Shown: piece after piece, positions 62,341-64,000 of the stretch
How the letters are laid out: each line of letters begins with the position of its first letter
How positions within the stretch are numbered: position 1 is the stretch's first letter
Assembly: GCF_011759375.1 (NCBI RefSeq)
Contig: NZ_JAARML010000002.1
Coordinates: forward strand, 1,178,001 to 1,242,000
Reading direction: 5' to 3'
DNA: 64,000 nt
DNA from: Paraflavitalea devenefica
GTDB taxonomy: Bacteria; Bacteroidota; Bacteroidia; Chitinophagales; Chitinophagaceae
The notes under the pieces: generated by a model
Database searches by the model: none
What the model was told of the DNA's origin: nothing
Seen by the model: only the letters and a program-made list of their open reading frames with translations
Made by a program: the position numbers and the translations under genes

Positions 62341-62433
62341 TTATTCCGCAGTACAACCTGCCCTGCAACCGGTATAATCGCCGCTGCGACTAAACGCGTT
62401 TGTTAGTTCAATATGTAACTGTATGCGTGGCAT
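62341..62433 (-). CDS. Possible 30-residue peptide with C-terminal CxxxC
   Basis: ATG at 62433 to TAA at 62341. The product starts MPRIQLHIELTNAF and ends SGDYTGCRAGCTAE, with two Cys four residues apart close to the C-terminus. No signal peptide. On the minus strand a TTTGC sequence lies about 30-40 bp upstream, as expected for a -33 region, and a clear terminator follows, so a short monocistronic transcript of about 160 nt is plausible. I know no family; it may be a microprotein, a precursor peptide, or an RNA gene with a chance frame. Confidence 0.4.
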   Translation of the reverse strand: MPRIQLHIELTNAFSRSGDYTGCRAGCTAE

Positions 62434-62548
62434 CTGTACTGTTTTTAAATTTTGTTTTGCGTTGCAAAGATGAAAATAATTTCCCGTTGTTTCCAAATTT
62501 GTAGGCAGGTTTTTTTATTATTTCTTTGCCAGGCTATTTCGGTACCTT

Positions 62549-62579
62549 CCTGAAATGCCCGTCTGTAGGGCATTTCAGG
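62549..62579. other. Perfect 12-bp hairpin in intergenic region
   Basis: CCTGAAATGCCC (62549-62560) and GGGCATTTCAGG (62568-62579), 7-nt loop. No T-run. It lies between divergent units (the short ORF on minus and the gene at 62765 on plus), where no terminator is needed. Confidence 0.6.
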
Positions 62580-62653
62580 CCGCTTATAGCTGGCTTAAAT
62601 GAGGCGAAATTAATATATGGGCAAATGCCATAAAATAAGGTTACCTTCATGCA

Positions 62654-62661
62654 TATATTTG
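62654..62661 (+). promoter_or_regulatory. -7 box of the gene at 62765
   Basis: TATATTTG matches TAnnTTTG exactly, about 100 bp before the start codon; no clear -33 TTG at the usual distance. Confidence 0.4.
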
Positions 62662-62764
62662 CGCCATCCCTGTTGCCGACCTACGCTGTCATCACTGTTT
62701 GCATCAGAAAGGTTCTTATCTATAAAACGACCTCAGCTAATTTTTCACTCATAAAACCAGCAAC

Positions 62765-62986
62765 ATGAGAAGTGCAGGAAGGCCACCAGTTACACCAGTG
62801 CAATTGAAGAACGGATTCTACATAGAAGTTTGTGATAAAGGGACCAATAAAGGAATGAAGATCTGGAATGCTACAGAAAAAGCCATGCATGATGCCGCGC
62901 AGCTTTATGCCGGTCACAAAAACGTGATTATCCTCGGAGAATTCAAAGAAGGCGCCTTTAAAACAAGTCCGCACACGCGTAAGTAA
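62765..62986 (+). CDS. Small hypothetical protein
   Basis: 73 residues, basic at both ends (MRSAGRPP and TSPHTRK), with a compact beta-alpha middle: QLKNGFYIEVCDKG (about 13-26), GMKIWNATEKAMHDAAQLYAG split around residue 30-50, and NVIILGEF (53-60). No signal peptide or transmembrane segment, so cytoplasmic. The composition is that of a real protein and a -7 box is present upstream, but I do not recognise the family. It is followed by a 128-bp gap and the DJ-1-like gene. Confidence 0.6.
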   Translation: MRSAGRPPVTPVQLKNGFYIEVCDKGTNKGMKIWNATEKAMHDAAQLYAGHKNVIILGEFKEGAFKTSPHTRK

Positions 62987-63114
62987 ACAGGTTTACCAAC
63001 CGGGAAAAATAACTGTCTGTATTCGTTTGCCGGCCGGCTAACCGGGCTACACTTTATTTACTGTCAATAAAGAAAACGACTTTATGGCGGTAACTCATCA
63101 AATATTCTTACTAC

Positions 63115-63828
63115 ATGTCAAAGCCCATCAAAGTTTTATTCGTAACCACATCACATGATACATTGGGTGAAACCACCGAAAAGACAGGTTTGTGGCTGGA
63201 TGAGCTGGCTGCTCCTTATTTTATTTTCAAAGAAGCAGGAGCGCATATTGTCATTGCTTCACCCAAAGGAGGGCCTGTGCCCATTGATCCCAAAAGTGAG
63301 TCTATTATTTCGGTAACCCGCAACTCGAAACGTTTCAGGAACGATATAGAAGCCATGAACCATTTATCACGCTCTTTACCGCTGCGCGACATCCGGGAAG
63401 AGAATTTTGATGTACTGTTTGTGGCAGGTGGCCACGGCGCTATGTGGGACCTCGCCGCCAATCCATTACTGAAACAGTTGCTGGATAATTTCCTCACCAA
63501 AGGCAAACCGGTAGGGGCAGTTTGCCATGGAGTAGCAGCCCTGCTGCCTTTGCAGGATGCCAGCGGCCAGCCCTGGGTAAAAGGAAAACAGGTAACTGCG
63601 TTCAGCAACAGTGAGGAAGAGTCGGCAGGTATGACCAAATTGCTTCCCTTCTTACTGGAAACCCAACTGACTTCCCTGGGAGCAGCATATTCCAAAGGAA
63701 CAAACTATACGAAATACGTGGCGACTGAGGGTAACCTGGTAACCGGCCAGAATCCGGCTTCTGCTGAGGAAGCTGCGAAAATGACACTGGGCCTGATAAG
63801 ACCTACCTACAGTACCATAAAGAAATAA
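63115..63828 (+). CDS. DJ-1/PfpI-family protein, Hsp31-like
   Basis: 237 residues, full length for the class I glutamine-amidotransferase-like group that includes Hsp31-type glyoxalase/chaperones. The nucleophile elbow is GAVCHGVAAL (Cys137, His138), and Glu30 in TGLWLDELAAPY is the usual partner. LFVAGGHGAMWDL (about 101-113) is also characteristic. Members convert methylglyoxal to lactate or act as stress chaperones; which applies here cannot be told. It appears to be monocistronic and converges with the LacI-type gene, only 8 bp away. Confidence 0.88.
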   Translation: MSKPIKVLFVTTSHDTLGETTEKTGLWLDELAAPYFIFKEAGAHIVIASPKGGPVPIDPKSESIISVTRNSKRFRNDIEAMNHLSRSLPLRDIREENFDVLFVAGGHGAMWDLAANPLLKQLLDNFLTKGKPVGAVCHGVAALLPLQDASGQPWVKGKQVTAFSNSEEESAGMTKLLPFLLETQLTSLGAAYSKGTNYTKYVATEGNLVTGQNPASAEEAAKMTLGLIRPTYSTIKK

Positions 63829-63836
63829 GCTGTTAT

Positions 63837-64000
63837 TTACAGCGATTTCCGTACGATCATACGGAAAGGATTTTTCACCTGTTTCGCTTCTTTGTTGAGC
63901 AACATCAGGGCGGCCGTTTTACCCATCGCTTCGAAATCGGTGGTGATCACCGTAATCTCCAGTAATTCTTTTAATACGGTTTCATTAAAGGAAATAATGC
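63837..64000 (-). CDS. LacI-family transcription regulator, 3' end only
   Basis: A minus-strand frame open from the right edge to a TAA at 63837-63839. The 53 visible residues read as the end of a LacI/PBP-like sensor domain: IISFNETVLKELLEITVITT, then EAMGKTAALMLL and a final NPFRMIVRKSL, matching the family pattern of D/N-x-x-x...TT...EMG..AA..LL and the closing LIVRxS. The DNA-binding domain is outside the window. A LacI-type operator is seen 21 kb away at 42284; a link is not shown. Confidence 0.75.
   Translation of the reverse strand, partial: IISFNETVLKELLEITVITTDFEAMGKTAALMLLNKEAKQVKNPFRMIVRKSL

Noticed and set aside
1..64000. rRNA genes, intact tRNA genes, complete insertion sequences, prophage structural genes
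   Set aside because: None could be recognised on either strand; only incomplete tRNA-like sequences were found.

Overview
The window looks like a chromosome segment of a Bacteroidota bacterium, most likely family Chitinophagaceae. This rests on four SusC/SusD-type features (three SusC-SusD pairs, two with ECF sigma/FecR partners), a type IX secretion C-terminal domain, GldA/GldF/GldG-like transporter genes, an RRM-type RNA-binding protein, TAnnTTTG-like -7 boxes and almost no Shine-Dalgarno sequences. No rRNA, CRISPR array or intact transposase was seen.

Layout. 1-9.5 kb holds a DUF4932-type metalloprotease-like gene (cut by the left edge), a siderophore-type TonB receptor, a second TonB receptor behind two operator-like dyads, an RRM protein, an S33-like hydrolase and an AraC regulator. 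9.7-23.4 kb is one long plus-strand run: ECF sigma, FecR anti-sigma, SusC with STN domain, SusD, a DUF4397 lipoprotein, an ABC ATPase, a GldF-GldG fusion permease and two tandem MutS-like ATPases lacking the mismatch-recognition domain. 23.4-44.7 kb is a glycan and amino-acid utilisation region: esterase, GH3 with PA14, DeoR regulator, SusC/SusD, GH29 fucosidase, GH20 hexosaminidase, GntP permease, RidA-like protein, D-threonine-aldolase-type enzyme, M19 dipeptidase and GH92 mannosidase. The GH29/GH20/GH92 set suggests complex N-glycans as substrate, and the middle genes suggest D-amino-acid metabolism.

44.7-51.9 kb is accessory: a DUF4595-like lipoprotein, a tandem pair of secreted proteins of which only the second has a T9SS sorting domain, an AT-rich AAA_13 ATPase with a zinc-hook-like CxxC, a degenerate tRNA-Leu relic and a HigBA toxin-antitoxin pair. 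52.1-59.5 kb carries a second sigma/SusD/SusC/FecR set in which the sigma gene converges on the others. This set lies between two 43-bp perfect direct repeats: the 3' end of the slipin gene and a detached copy of it just after higA.

59.6-62.5 kb is the most unusual stretch. All on the minus strand, it runs from a 30-codon ORF with its own terminator, through a second short ORF remnant, a YkuK-type RNase H-fold protein and a tandem array of three incomplete tRNA-like units, to a slipin (SPFH) gene. The window ends with a small conserved-looking protein, a DJ-1/PfpI protein and the 3' end of a LacI-type regulator. A family of CCGCAG...CTGCGG hairpins is scattered between genes from 38 to 62.3 kb.
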